Below, in pieces: positions 1 to 11,490 of a DNA stretch of 64,000 nt (the stretch's first letter is position 1; every line of letters starts with the position of its first letter). The notes below the pieces were generated by a model that saw only the letters and a list, made by a program, of their open reading frames with translations, had not been told where the DNA came from and searched no databases. A program made the translations under genes and the position numbers. The stretch lies in the NCBI RefSeq assembly GCF_032452875.1, contig NC_083868.1, positions 34,576,537-34,640,536 on the forward strand. Direction: 5' to 3'. The stretch is from Bos javanicus. Taxonomy: Eukaryota; Chordata; Mammalia; Artiodactyla; Bovidae.

Positions 1-99
1 CAGGAATGTATTTCCTACATTCAACAATAAAAGTGTTTCATCTACTTAATTTTAATTTTGCAGATAAATAGTTTATAGTCATAATGAATTAGTGCTATC

Positions 100-357
100 T
101 GCTAAGTCACTTCAGTCATGTCCAACTCTGTGCTACCCCATAGACGGCAGCCCACCAGGCTCCCCCGTCCCTGGGATTCTCCAGGCAAGAACACTGGAGT
201 GGGTTGCCATTTCCTTCTCCAATGCATGAAAGTGAAAAGTGAAAGTGAAGTTGCTCAGTCGTGTCCGACCCTTAGCATGGATTGCAGCCTACCAGGCTCC
301 TCTGTCCATGGGATTTTCCAGGCGAGAGTACTGGAGTGGGGTGCCATTGCCTTCTCC
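100..357 (-). mobile_element. Bov-A2 SINE
   Basis: Two related Bov-A units joined by the diagnostic linker reading gaaagtgaaaagtgaaagtg on this strand. The element is complete apart from a reduced trinucleotide tail. A perfect 13-bp target-site duplication, aattagtgctatc, lies at 87-99 and 358-370, so the boundaries are exact. It is non-autonomous; BovB is the accepted source of its retrotransposition machinery. Confidence 0.95.
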
Positions 358-370
358 AATTAGTGCTATC

Positions 371-851
371 ATGACCAACTAAATTTTCACAAGCAAAACA
401 GGATCACAGTTTTTTTATTACAGTCAGTTTTATTTCAATTATGTGTATCTAATAATTATAGAAAACTTATCATGTGCTAAATTATAACACACATAATAAA
501 TGTATTTAGTTGAATATTTATAAGATTATTGTTATTATAACAGACATAAGAATACTGCAAGATGTTTGTCCCTCTATGTTTGCTGGAAGCATATACAGTA
601 ATCCCAAACATAGAAAGTTACAGAGAAAAGTATTTATGGTTAAATGCATTGTTCTAATAAATGTGCAGTATACTGAATTTACCAATTGAATACTTGAGCA
701 TGATTAAGCAAAGTCTGTCCTGTCACTAGTAATAAATAAATATATCATTAAATTATAGTTGATTGAGAAATATATGTTTAATAATTTTATAATATAATAC
801 AGCCTCCCTGGCAGCTTGAACAGTAAATGTTTTATATTTAATAATATAAAA
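371..851. other. AT-rich single-copy DNA, nothing recognised
   Basis: No repeat family, RNA gene or convincing reading frame was seen. Short open frames here have low-complexity composition and no recognisable domain. Confidence 0.5.
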
Positions 852-1047
852 CAGTTCCCTTGGTGGCTCAAATGATAAAGAATCTGCCTGCAATTCAGGA
901 GACCACTGTTCAATTTCTGGATCAGGAAGATGCTCTGGAGAAGGAAATGGCAACCCACTCCAGTATTCTTGCCTGGAAAATTCCATGGGTAGAGGAACCT
1001 GGCAGGCTACAGTTCATGGGGTCACAAAGAGTCGAACACTTTTACTC
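852..1047 (+). mobile_element. Bov-tA SINE
   Basis: tRNA-Glu-derived head (ggtggctcaaatgataaaga, then the glu-tRNA-like region) followed by the Bov-A body ending in a degenerate 'ggggtcacaaagagtcgaac'. Divergent, with no clean target-site duplication. Confidence 0.9.
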
Positions 1048-1662
1048 ACATTGATGAACATGGATTTCTAAGTGGAGATGTTAGAACATAATCCATATAT
1101 GTAAATATGTGTGGACCTATATATTTTCATCATAAATCGTGTTCCAAATAAGAAACTTCATCTGAATGCCCTATTTTCATAGACGAGTATGTCAAAATAC
1201 TATATCAAGAAAAAGAAGAAATTTCTTAAATGTAATCACCTAGGTTATGTTTTAAGAAATAGTTTAAAAGAAAAATGTCTATCTTGACTAAGGTCTTTTA
1301 TTTTCAAATGTGTTTGATTCAGTCTTTCTCTCAAATGGGAACAGAAGGGTATTTGTAATACATTTTAATTTTTTACCCAAGGGGTTATGTAGTAATAAGA
1401 ATTATGTTTCCTTTTGAAAATAAGTAAAAATTTCTGTATTAAGTTCTTGAATGTTCCATACTTTTAAGCTATATGCTTTTTAAAATGTTTCAAATGCACT
1501 TACATAAATATAACTGAATATGCATTCTCACATAAAACCTGCTGAAAAACAACTTTAGGATGAATTTTAATGAATTACGTTTAGTAAAACCATCATCAAC
1601 AAATCAATAATACAGAATTAGCCTTCACTGTCATTTGAAATTTTGGTTAAGAACCAAAACAA
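1048..1662. other. AT-rich single-copy DNA, nothing recognised
   Basis: No repeat or gene signature was recognised in this 0.6-kb stretch. Confidence 0.5.
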
Positions 1663-1890
1663 AAGAGACTTCCCTGGTGGTCCAGAGGAGAAGGGAAAGG
1701 CTGCCGACTCCAGTATTCTGGTCTGGAGAATTCCATGGACTGTATAGTTCATGGGGTCATAAAGAGTTGGACACGACTGAGCGATTTTCATTTTCACTTG
1801 GTGGTCCAGTGGTTAGAGTTCCACATTTCCATAGTGGGGAACACAAGTATCCCTGGTCAGGGAACTAAGATTCCTACATGCCACAAGGTA
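1663..1890 (+). mobile_element. CHR-2-type tRNA-derived SINE, split by a Bov-tA
   Basis: The head 'gacttccctggtggtccag' (1666-1685) continues at 1799 with 'tggtggtccagtggttagag', then 'ccctggtcagggaactaaga' and 'catgccacaagg', the usual body of this cetartiodactyl SINE. The interruption at 1686-1798 is a separate SINE. Confidence 0.75.
1686..1798 (+). mobile_element. 5'-truncated Bov-tA inside a CHR-2 SINE
   Basis: Bov-A body beginning 'aggagaagggaaaggctgcc' and ending with the 'gactgagcgattttcatttt' tail. The host SINE sequence tggtggtccag is duplicated at 1675-1685 and 1799-1809, which is an 11-bp target-site duplication and shows Bov-tA is the younger of the two. Confidence 0.8.
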
Positions 1891-2240
1891 TAGCAAATAA
1901 TAAAATACTAATTTTTAATTAAAAAGAATCAAAACAAAATAAAAGAACATTAAAATTTTTCCCATTGAGATGCATCTGTGGCCATTCTTATTCTGTTATC
2001 TTATCCTGCTGGAGACTAGGTCTTCTTCATCCAAATGCTAAGTTTTCTTAGGGTTTTGCTGGTTATTAAACATCATTGTTTCATTTTGTTTAAAATATTT
2101 AAATAACAGGAGGGATTAAGATGACACTAAAATCAATAAGAACAACAAGCAGAAACTTAATTTAGATATAGAACCTAATTTGACAGGCTGGATTACAAGA
2201 AAGGTATTAGATAGCATAATAAATTAGTTCTTCTTTAGCA
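1891..2240. other. AT-rich DNA, nothing recognised
   Basis: No gene or clear repeat seen. Confidence 0.4.
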
Positions 2241-2783
2241 GAGAGGTACTCCTTGGAAGAAAAGTTATGACCAACCTAGATAGCATATTCAAAAGCAGAG
2301 ATATTACATTGCCAACAAAAGTCCGTCTAGTCAAGGCTATGGTTTTTCCAGTGGTCGTGTATGGATGCAAGAGTTGGACTGTGAAGAAAGCTGAGTGCCA
2401 AAGAATTGATGCTTCTGAACTGTGGTGTTGGAAAAGACTCTTGAGAGTCCCTTGGACTGCAAAGAGATCCAACCAGTCCATTCTAAAGGAGATCAGCCCT
2501 GGGTGTCCTTTGGAAGGAATGATGCTAAAGCTGAAACTCCAGTACTTTGGCCACCTCATGAGAAGAGTTGACTTCATTGGAAAAGACTCTGATGCTGGGA
2601 GGGATTGGGGACAGGAGGAGAAGGGGACTACAGAGGATGAGATGGCTGAATGGCATTACCGACTCAATGGACATGAGTTTGAGTAAACTCCGGGAGTTGG
2701 TAATGGACAGGGAGGCCTGGCGTGCTGCGATTCATGGGGTCGCTAAGAGTCGGACATGACTGAGCGACTGAACTGAACTGAAT
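2241..2783 (+). mobile_element. BovB LINE, 3' end (5'-truncated)
   Basis: Matches the last half-kilobase of BovB. The translated part gives the C-terminal ORF2 region (MTNLDSIFKSRDITLPTKV, VVYGCKSWTVKKAE), and the end is the actgaactgaact terminal repeat. The frame at 2267-2686 stays open for 139 codons but is only the tail of the RT protein, without a catalytic domain. Confidence 0.92.
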
Positions 2784-2828
2784 GGAACTCCTAAAATATT
2801 GATACTATGAAGTGTTTTTCTAATGGGC

Positions 2829-2869
2829 ATAAAATAAAATCATTTTACTAGATAATGATTTTATTTTAT
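2829..2869. repeat. Perfect 16-bp inverted repeat, 9-nt loop
   Basis: Left arm ataaaataaaatcatt (2829-2844), loop ttactagat, right arm aatgattttattttat (2854-2869). It lies about 45 bp beyond the BovB 3' end. The arms are AT-only except for one C/G pair. Confidence 0.9.
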
Positions 2870-5479
2870 TTTTTGACTATCCACATATAGAATTGAAATT
2901 ATTTTATCTGGAATTGGGAGTAAAAATAAAATAAAAATCTATATATTTTCTAAGAAGCAGAGTAGATAAAATGGAGAAAAAGAACAAAGAACGTGGTAAA
3001 CACAAGGACATCACTGTGATTTGGGGAACAGTGAAGACAAAGTGGGATGTGGAGAGTTGCTGTTTGACAGACATTAATGTTTTAATATACAAGATGAATG
3101 AGTTCTAGAGATCTGCTATACAACATTGTGTCCATAGTTAACATACTATATTATGCATTTAAAAATGTGTTAAGAGAACAGATATCATGTTAAGTGCTCT
3201 TACAACAACAATAATGATAATAATCATAGAAGTAGTAGCTAATGAGTGATACACGTGGATGAATAAAGTAACCTATTAATGGCCAAAAAATAGATGAGCA
3301 GCACATGAAAAGTAAATGAGACAGATGGTACAATATATAGGACAAGGAGGGAAATAAAAGTTTGCTCATATACTGATGATGTTATTTAACTGCCGAATTT
3401 TAAACTACTAAGGTATATGGCATGGTATTTGAGCAAATATGATGAACAGTTTATAGTGGTAATATGTCAAAGACATCAATAGAATGGGAATGCTCTGTTA
3501 AATAGTAAATGATCCCATTCTTGAGTGTATATTAATTCTTTTTCTCAACTGCATCATATTTTCCCTTTTGTAAATGCTGTCACTATCATTACCAGGGACA
3601 GTACTACCTGCAGAAGAATGAACTATGTTCTTTTTTAACAATATATTATTTTTAGATTACTATGTAAAAGGTTTTCTTTGATTACAGCTACTCAAGGTAT
3701 GCCTATTATATGCTTATATTTACATAAATTCACACAGAAGGTCAGATTGATTTTTTTTTTTAATTGTGTGTTGCAAGTCCTAGTCAAAGTCTTTGTGCAT
3801 GCTATCAGCCTTGGGAATAGAAGGTTAGACAGAAGTATTAATACAGTGTTGAACTCTTGGCAAGTTCTTCATTCATTTTAAACATTATTAGAGTTGTTTT
3901 TAGTCATTAATTTTGTAACAGAGGAAATTGATCCCTGTTCAAGGTATAATAGAGAGCTTCAAGATTTTGATAGCTCTGTTTGATGACATTTCTTAAAGTC
4001 AATGATGTTAAAGGATCAGGATGTGTGAAATGTACACGTAGACGATGTCTAGTGATGCTGTGCATCTCTGTCAATTTCAGTCAGAGACAAATAATTGGAC
4101 ATGGGAAAATTGCTGTAATCCTTCCTAAGGTTGTGCTGTGGCACTTTTACAGGTCTGCATGAACAGTTGGGCACTTTCTCAGTTCATCATTCGTGAGTTG
4201 TTTCACCAGCCCTGTCAACAGTTATTCCTCTAAGGAGCAATCATCCGTATCGTGCAATCCTCTAGGACTACAAAGTCATCCTGCAAATAGCGGTTAGATT
4301 GACGCTGCTTACTTGAGTCTCAAAATGGCATTATGGTGTGATATAACCCTGAGATGCCAGATGGAAATAGGGTCCAGTAGTAATTGGGAAGCTCCAAATG
4401 TTTGGAATAGTTGTATTCTCTAGTTTAAGCACTTGCCTTATGCTTTTCCCTATGTTTTTTGAATATTAATAGTTATCACGAGGCATAAAAGATATACATC
4501 TTAATGAGCATAACTAAATAGGCATTCTAATGTTCTTGAACTGACAAGCTAGAGACTGAGATGGGCTCTACACAGATGACAATTTTTTTTTTTTTAATGG
4601 GAATATAATAGCCTCTGGAGATACTGATCAGGACAGATAGATGTTTCTTCAGGTCTACTTAGACACTAGAGATTTATGATATGAATCTATTAGAATATAT
4701 TTCATCAGCTCTTTAAATGTGGAACAAAGAAGTGACCTTGATTTGAAAAGTTTTAAAAAACACATCAATGTGAAATAGATGATTTGGACATTTTGCTCAG
4801 ACTCAGGGAACTTTTGTTTGGGAAGGAGCATTCTTTTTCCTTCTAACTCAGTAGTCAGAATCAGCAACTTTGACCAAGTGACATAGGATATTAATGTGGG
4901 GATTATAATTTGAAGCTGAAATTTAACTGAAAAGCAGTCTCAAACTGTCTTGCTGTTTCTCTTTCTCTCCATTTATGTGTGCATTCTATTAATCTTAAAT
5001 AAATCTATAATTCTTACAAAATAAATGAACTGTCACCTGTTAGTAATGGCACAATATAATATCATTTTCCTAACCATTGTTTTCTGAATATAGCTCAGTA
5101 ATAGATCTCTGTGATTTAAAAAAAAGCAGCTATAATTGATACCAGGTTTTGTTTTGCTTTTTGAAATATAAGAACAATCATGTATTATTTGATCCATAAA
5201 AATGCATGTAACAAATTTGTACATTAAAAGTAGAATAAAACAGATATCATTGAAACCACAAACATTACTGCTACCTTACTCTTCCCCATTCCATTGTCAC
5301 TGTAGTGAGAATAAATCAGTAAGAATTAATTCTCACTGTATTGAGAATTAATCTTTTGAATTTTTTTAAAATTTGGAATTTTGCTCATATGCTATAGGTA
5401 TGTAATTATTATATGCATGAATTCTTATATAAGGTACATTAATTTTATTTACTTTGAGATTTTTAAAAGTGTTTTAATA
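2870..5479. other. Long single-copy stretch without a gene
   Basis: No repeat family was recognised over about 2.6 kb. The part near 3980-4380 is less AT-rich and keeps a few CpGs, so it could be conserved non-coding DNA, but the sequence alone does not show this. A small imperfect palindrome occurs near 5315-5345. Confidence 0.45.
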
Positions 5480-7253
5480 CTTTAAAAAGTTTTTGATATT
5501 TTCATTTACCATTCAACATTGTATTTCTAAATTTTATCCATGTTACACCTACGGAGTTTTTTAAATTTGTTGCCATTGTTATATAATATTATTTCAATAT
5601 AAATACATTGATTTATTTATATATTTTCCTATATTTTGGGGCAATTTACATTTTTGTTGATATAATGTTATTTTGAATATTCTTATATGTGTTTTCTATG
5701 GAATATTTGCAAAAGTTTAGTCTAGAAGTGGAGTATCTGGTTTTTAGTATTTGCACACATCATTTTATAAGATCATGCCAAATTTGCTTCCAATATAATT
5801 GCATCAGGATATTCCACTAGAAAATATACACAGTTCCCTATGTTCTATATTCCCAGCATTTTTGGTATTGTCAGACATCGCTAGTCTTATGAATAAAAAA
5901 GTTTCTTACTTTAGTTCTTAATTTTGCATATTCCTAATTAGTAATGAGGATCTTTCATTCGCTTTTCTTGTTTGGTTCATGTTCTAAATAAACTCTTCTT
6001 CAGTTTGAATAGCATTTGTATGCCAAAGTCAATAAAAAATTATTTTTTCTTTTAAAGGTTTTGAAGTTTTTGTTTTCCTTAAGTCTTTATTTGAAGTTGA
6101 CTGTTATAGATCTCATGAGCTAATTTCATTTTTTTTATATATGAATAACTAATTGTCCCAGAACCATTAATTAACTAGTCTCTTCTTTCCTCAATTATTT
6201 ATTAATGACTGCCATGTGTCTTCTGTCATATATTTCATGTTCTCCAATTAATGGATGTGTTAAATCTAGTTTGTCTATTCCTGTTTCAGGACCACATTAA
6301 CTTAAATATATTAGTTTTCTAATAAACCCTGGTATTTGATAAAGATCATCCAAACTCACTCTTCTTTTTCAGGAACCTTTCAGTTACTCTTGGGCCTTGT
6401 AATTCCATACAGATTTTACAAAAATTCTGATAAAAATATTATAACAATTTAAATAGATCCGTATTGAGAAAAATGTGTGTTCTCTGTTTATGCCTCATAA
6501 TGAACTTTGTAATTTTCTGTGAAAATATCTTTCTGTATTTTAGATTGACAGAGATGACATTGACAGAGATTAACAGAGATCACCATTGCAAATGATATCT
6601 GATGTATCAATATTCTGTTTGAATGTGTTCTGTCAATATTTTAGTTTTTAAAAAATACAATAAATATTTTTACATTAATGCTACACTCAGCAACTTTCTA
6701 AATACCTCTTTCAATTTTAATATTTTTATGAATATTTTTGTAGCTTCTACACAATTATATCATATTTGAATAATACCAATTCATTTCTTTCCTTCTAATC
6801 TTTATAAAGTTATTTTTTTCTTATCTTATTGCATTGGGAATGTTTTTCAATACAAAGATAAAAAATTGTGTTGTTATCCTTATGTTGCCTATGATTTTAA
6901 ATAGAACACTTTTAAGCTTTCAATATTAAAAATTATTTTCCTGTGGCTTATTTTTTATTAAATTAAAGATGATTCTAGCTTACTAATAGTTCTTTTCATG
7001 GATAAAATTTGAATTAATAATGATATGCCTGTATTTATTGAATTACCCATTTGTAATCACATTTACAGATTTTTAGTGATACACCACCCTTGCAATTCTG
7101 GATAAATCAACCATAGTTATGCTATAGCATCGACATATGCACTGCTAGATTAAGTTAACTAATATTTTGTTTAGGAGTTTTACATCTATATTTATAAAAA
7201 GAAGTACCCTATACTTTACCCTTCCATCATCTTCTTATCTAAAATTAATAATG
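5480..7253 (-). mobile_element. Old L1 (L1M-like), antisense, degraded
   Basis: Read on this strand it carries the antisense L1 ORF2 pattern: phrases like 'tgtgttaaatctagtttgtc', 'aggaccacattaacttaaat', and 'gatacaccacccttgcaatt ... tttgtttaggagttttacat' near 7070-7180. Heavily diverged, no open frame. It is interrupted by a younger L1 and appears to resume at about 8845. Confidence 0.6.
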
Positions 7254-7351
7254 AAGATATTATTCCACCAAATATTATTCCACCAAGATATCCACCAAAC
7301 CAAACAAAAGAGGGAGAGATAGGGAATCTACCTGATAAAGAATTCCAAATA

Positions 7352-8170
7352 ATGATAGTGAAATTGATCCAAAATCTTGAAATTAAAATGGAATCACAGA
7401 TAAATAGCCTGGAGACAAGGATTGAGAAGATGCAAGAAAGGTTTAACAAGGACCTAGAAGAAATAAAAAAGAGTCAATATATAATGAATAATGCAATAAA
7501 TGAAATTAAAAACACTCTGGAGCCAACAAATAGTAGAATAACAGAGGCAGAAGATAGGATCAGTGAATTAGAAGATAGAATGGTAGAAATAAATGAATCA
7601 GAGAGGATAAAAGAAAAACGAATTAAAAGAAATGAGGACAATCTCAGAGACCTCCAGGACAATATTAAACGCTACAACATTCGAATCATAGGGGTTCCAG
7701 AAGAAGAAGACAAAAAGAAAGACCATGAGAAAATACTTGAGGAGATAATAGTTGAAAACTTCCCTAAAATGGGGAAGGAAATAATCACCCAAGTCCAAGA
7801 AACCCAGAGAGTCCCAAACAGGATAAACCCAAGGAGAAACACCCCAAGACACATATTAATCAAATTAACAAAGATCAAACACAAAGAACAAATAGTAAAA
7901 GCAGCAAGGGAAAAACAACAAATAACACACAAGGGAATTCCCATAAGGATAACAGCTGATCTTTCAATAGAAACTCTTCAAGCCAGGAGGGAATGGCAAG
8001 ACATACTTAAAATGATGAAAGAAAATAACCTACAGCCCAGATTATTGTACCCAGCAAGGATCTCATTCAAGTATGAAGGAGAAATCAAAAGCTTTTCAGA
8101 CAAGCAAAAGCTGAGAGAATTCTGCACCACCAAACCAGCTCTCCAACAAATACTAAAGGATATTCTCTAG
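7352..8170 (+). CDS. L1 ORF1p, N-terminally truncated, frame intact
   Basis: A 272-codon open frame encodes the L1 ORF1 RNA-binding chaperone. Order of parts: a coiled coil (about residues 10-95, rich in heptads such as RIEKMQERF and DRISELEDRMVEI), then the RRM region (about 105-200, starting DNIKRYNIRIIGVPEEED), then the C-terminal domain (about 205-265, with ITADLSIETLQARREW). The frame is open upstream to about 7290 with L1-like peptide, so the true N-terminus is missing and this ATG is internal. In a full L1 the product trimerises and packages L1 RNA. The absence of stops suggests a fairly young copy; no promoter remains, so expression is doubtful. Confidence 0.75.
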   Translation: MIVKLIQNLEIKMESQINSLETRIEKMQERFNKDLEEIKKSQYIMNNAINEIKNTLEPTNSRITEAEDRISELEDRMVEINESERIKEKRIKRNEDNLRDLQDNIKRYNIRIIGVPEEEDKKKDHEKILEEIIVENFPKMGKEIITQVQETQRVPNRINPRRNTPRHILIKLTKIKHKEQIVKAAREKQQITHKGIPIRITADLSIETLQARREWQDILKMMKENNLQPRLLYPARISFKYEGEIKSFSDKQKLREFCTTKPALQQILKDIL

Positions 8171-8221
8171 ACAGGAAACACAAAAATGGTGTATAAACTC
8201 GAACCCAAAACAATAAAGTAA

Positions 8222-8737
8222 ATGGCAACGGGATCATACTTATTAGTAATTACCTTAAACGTAAATGGGTTGAATGCCCCAACCAAAAGACAAAGACTGG
8301 CTGAATGGATACAAAAACAAGACCCCTACATATGTTGTCTACAAGAGACCCACCTCAAAACAGGGGACACATACAGACTGAAAGTGAAGGGCTGGAAAAA
8401 GATTTTCCATGCAAATTGGGACCAAAAGAAAGCAGGAGTCACAATACTCGTATCAGATAAATTAGATTTTAAAACAAAGGCTGTGAAAAGAGATGAAGAA
8501 GGTCACTACATAATGATCAAAGGATCAATCCAAGAAGAAGATATAACAATTATAAATATATATCCACCCAACATGGGAGCACCGCAGTATGTAAGACAAA
8601 TCCTAACAAGTATGAAAGGAGAAATTAACAATAACACAATAATAGTGGGAGACTTTAATACCCCACTCACACTTATGGATAGATCAACTAAACAGAAAAT
8701 TAACAAGGAAAAAAAAAAACAAAACATGTATCTATAA
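8222..8737 (+). pseudogene. L1 ORF2p endonuclease domain, cut off at about residue 160
   Basis: The start MATGSYLLVITLNVNGLNAP is the APE-like endonuclease N-terminus. The catalytic Asn of NVNGLNAPTKR and the Glu of QETHLK are visible, as is the GDFNTPL motif. The frame loses L1 similarity after KQKINKE, where the DNA becomes an A-run, so the last part of the endonuclease and all of the RT and Cys-rich regions are missing. In a complete element this protein nicks target DNA and primes reverse transcription. The stop codon lies in non-L1 sequence. Confidence 0.8.
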
Positions 8738-8844
8738 AGCTCACTAAAGCAAAGCACAGTAAAATGAGGTATGGCAATAAAAGGCGTTAAATTTATCAAA
8801 AAAAAAAAAAAAATAAAGTGCTGAAAAAAAAAAAAAAGATATAC

Positions 8845-9060
8845 AACCTCACAGAATATGTTGGAAAGTATTTCTTCATTTTAATTGTCTCTTCTTAGAA
8901 TTTCAAAGAAACTACTCATAAAACATATTTGTCCTGGAATTTGCTTTTTGGAACATTTGAAAAAACTGATTCAATTAGCTTACTTATTTGTTTAAGGAGT
9001 GTTTGAAGTTCATTTCTTCCTAATTTAAGATTGGTTATACAGATTTTCTAAGAATGTGCA
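8845..9060 (-). mobile_element. Old L1 continuation, antisense
   Basis: 'cacagaatatgttggaaagt' and 'ctgattcaattagcttactt' fit the antisense ORF2 of old L1s at the place where the 5480-7253 piece left off. This supports insertion of the younger L1 into it. Confidence 0.45.
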
Positions 9061-9110
9061 CTTTTTTTTTTTTTCTCACTAGCAGATAAACTTTCACTTT
9101 CAGTATTATG

Positions 9111-9313
9111 CTTAGCTGCTCAGTCATGTCTGATTCGGCGACCTCATCCAATGTAGCCCACCAGGTTCCTGTGTTCATTGGGATTCTCCAGGCAAGAATA
9201 CTGGAATGGGTTGCCATTTCCTTCTCCAGGGGATCCTCCTGACCCCAGGGATCAAATCCAAGTCTCCTTCATTGTAGGCAGATTCTTTACTGTCTGAGCC
9301 ACCAAGGAAGTTT
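9111..9313 (-). mobile_element. Bov-tA SINE
   Basis: The body 'gctcagtcatgtctgattcg' runs to the tRNA-like part ending 'tctgagccaccaaggaag', all read in reverse. Preceded by a T-rich run. Confidence 0.9.
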
Positions 9314-9724
9314 TATATATACATACACTCATTTCTTACTATTTCCATTTCTATAATGATCCTTTTTGTTATGTTAGATATTTAAAAGAGATTTACTTAT
9401 AAGTATATGCATTTATAATATTTAATAAATTTATCATTATGTTTATTTGCATTTTATTTAAGATTCTATTGACACTGACTTTTTAAAATTTTCTTGGTAG
9501 CTTGTTTAAATCTTCGTAGGTGGCCAATTTGTGTAGATATGCTCTATGCTCTTAATAATATTCCTCAGTTGTTGGTTTCAGTGTGATACATATGTCTTTT
9601 AACTTAGTTTGGCAGTTCTTTTGTTCAAATATTTAAATATATATTTATTTATAAAAGTAAACATATTTTTGTCATCTTACTTCTCAGATTTTAAGAAATG
9701 AATGTTGAAATATCTCATTATAAT
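9314..9724. other. AT-rich DNA, possibly more old L1
   Basis: T-rich composition like the old antisense L1s nearby, but no phrase is clear enough to assign. Confidence 0.35.
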
Positions 9725-10402
9725 TCAGTTCAGTTCAGTCACTCAGTCATGTCTGACTCTTTGCGACCCCATGAACCGCAGTACGCCAGGCTTCCCTGTC
9801 TGTCACCAATTTCCAGAGTTTATCCAAACTCATGTCCATTGAGTCGGTGATGCCATCCAACCATCTCATCCTCTGTCATCCACTTCTCCTCCTGCCCTCA
9901 ATCTTTCCCAGAATCAGGGTCTTTCCAAATGAGTCAGCTGTTCACATCAGGTGGCCAAAGTATTGGAGTTTCAGCTTCAACATCAGTCCTTCCAATGAAC
10001 ACCCAGGACTGATCTCCTTTTGGATGGACTGGTTGGACCTCCTTGAAATCCAAGGGACTCTCAAGAGTCTTATCCAATAATACAGTTCAAAAGCATCAAT
10101 TCTTCAGTGCTCAGCTTTCTTTATAGTCCAACTCTCACATCCATATACGACCACTGGGAAAACCATAGCCTTGACTAGACGGACCTTTGTTGGCCAAGTA
10201 ATGTCTCTGCTTTTGAATATGCTATCTAGGTTGGTCATAACTTTCCTTCCAAGGAGTAAGCATCTTTTAATTTCATGGCTGCAATCACCATCCGCAGTGA
10301 TTTTGGAGCCCCCAAAAATTACGTCAGCCGCTGTTTCCACTGTTTCCCCATTTATTTGGCATGAAGTGATGGGACCTGATGCCATGATCTTAGCTTTCTG
10401 AA
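9725..10402 (-). mobile_element. BovB LINE, 3' end (5'-truncated)
   Basis: Starts with the agttcagttcagt terminal repeat and continues through the antisense BovB C-terminal ORF2 region. The reverse frame reads MASGPITSCQINGETVETA and VMTNLDSIFKSRDITWPT. Frames are broken. Confidence 0.92.
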
Positions 10403-10717
10403 TGTTTGTCAGTTGTTCCCTATAGTTGGCATAGAACTTTTGCCCTGTTTATCCCTTTTCTAGCCTACAGCATGAGACACAAAATGTCACTTTCTTGGAC
10501 CAGGAAGATGAAGACTGTATCCAAGTGTGACTGAGAGATGAGAAAGAAGAATCCTGATCCTAGAGAAATTTGAAGAAAAATCATTTAATATCAAAATTGG
10601 AAGTTTAAGTGTATAAAATTGGGAGGGAGAACTACTTCAGCCATCCCTATTTTATATGTGGCACATGTAGCCCTACTTTTAATCTAAGACTTCTATTTTG
10701 TTAGGTGTAAACAAGAA
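10403..10717. other. Single-copy DNA, nothing recognised
   Basis: No gene or repeat family seen. Confidence 0.4.
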
Positions 10718-10727
10718 CACAATTGCT

Positions 10728-10996
10728 GCTGCTGCTAAGTCGCTTCAGTCGTGTCTGACTCTGTGCTACCCCATAGACGGCAGCCCACCAGGCTCCCCCA
10801 TCCCTGGGATTCTCCAGGCAAGAACACTGGAGTGGGTTGCCATTTCCTTCTCCAATGCATGAAAGTGAAAAGTCAAAGTGAAGTCGCTCAGTCGTGTCCG
10901 ACTCTCAGCGATCCCATGGACTGCAGCCCACCAGGCTCCTCTGTCCATGGGATTTTTCAGGCAAGAGTACTGGAGTGGGGTGCCATTGCCTTCTCT
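10728..10996 (-). mobile_element. Bov-A2 SINE
   Basis: (gct)n-type end followed by the two Bov-A units and their linker. Target-site duplication cacaattgct at 10718-10727 and 10997-11006. Little decay; several CpGs survive. Confidence 0.95.
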
Positions 10997-11089
10997 CACA
11001 ATTGCTATATAATCCTAATTAATTGAACATTGTGTAGTGACTCTCACTTTCCTATTTATATATGTTTGAAAATTTGAGGCTGTTTATGT

Positions 11090-11470
11090 TTTATGTATGT
11101 TATTTGTAAATAGCATACTGTGGGATGTTATTTGATTTTCCATTTGGGTTTTCCATACTTTTGTTTAACCAACAAGTTTAGTCCTTTGATAACTGATATA
11201 TTTTGACTTATTTCTTCAACTTACTTAGTGTTTAATCATTGCCCCACTTTTTAAGAACTTTATCCCTCTAATTTTATATAACAATTGAGAATGTTTCTTT
11301 TACCTTGGGACTCTTTCACTTTTTCAACTCTAATCCGTTTTTATAGATTATTCTGTTCATGATTTTACTTTCTGTTTTGTAATCCAATACATTTGATGTT
11401 ATTATTATACAGATAACTTTTATTTAGATTTTAAAAAATTTAAAATATCTGGCTGGTTTAAATAACAAAA
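11090..11470 (-). mobile_element. Probable old L1, antisense
   Basis: 'tgtaaatagcatactgtggg' and following T-rich text resemble antisense L1. Strongly diverged. Confidence 0.4.
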
Positions 11471-11490
11471 ATTTGTTGTCTCACAGTTTT

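Larger units (their letters stand above)
7261..8835 (+). mobile_element. Truncated ruminant L1 with a non-L1 3' end and A tails
   Basis: The L1 part runs from near the start of ORF1 (peptide PPNQTKEGEIGNLPDKEF encoded from about 7292) through ORF1, the inter-ORF spacer and about 160 codons of ORF2. L1 similarity stops in an A-run after 'aacaaggaaa' (about 8708). A 60-bp non-L1 segment with an aataaa follows, then two A-runs (about 8800-8835). The motif aagatat occurs at 7254-7260, 7285-7291 and 8836-8842, so a short target-site duplication is possible but its left copy is ambiguous. Confidence 0.75.

Noticed and set aside
118..363. Recurring 80-90 codon frames beginning MSDSVRPHRRQPTRLPHPWD at Bov-A2 copies
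   Set aside because: The same frame appears at every Bov-A2 because the SINE has few stops in that orientation; no sign of protein selection.
5270..5350. Inverted repeat attaattctca / tgagaattaat as a regulatory hairpin
   Set aside because: Only 11-bp arms in AT-rich DNA, easily due to chance.
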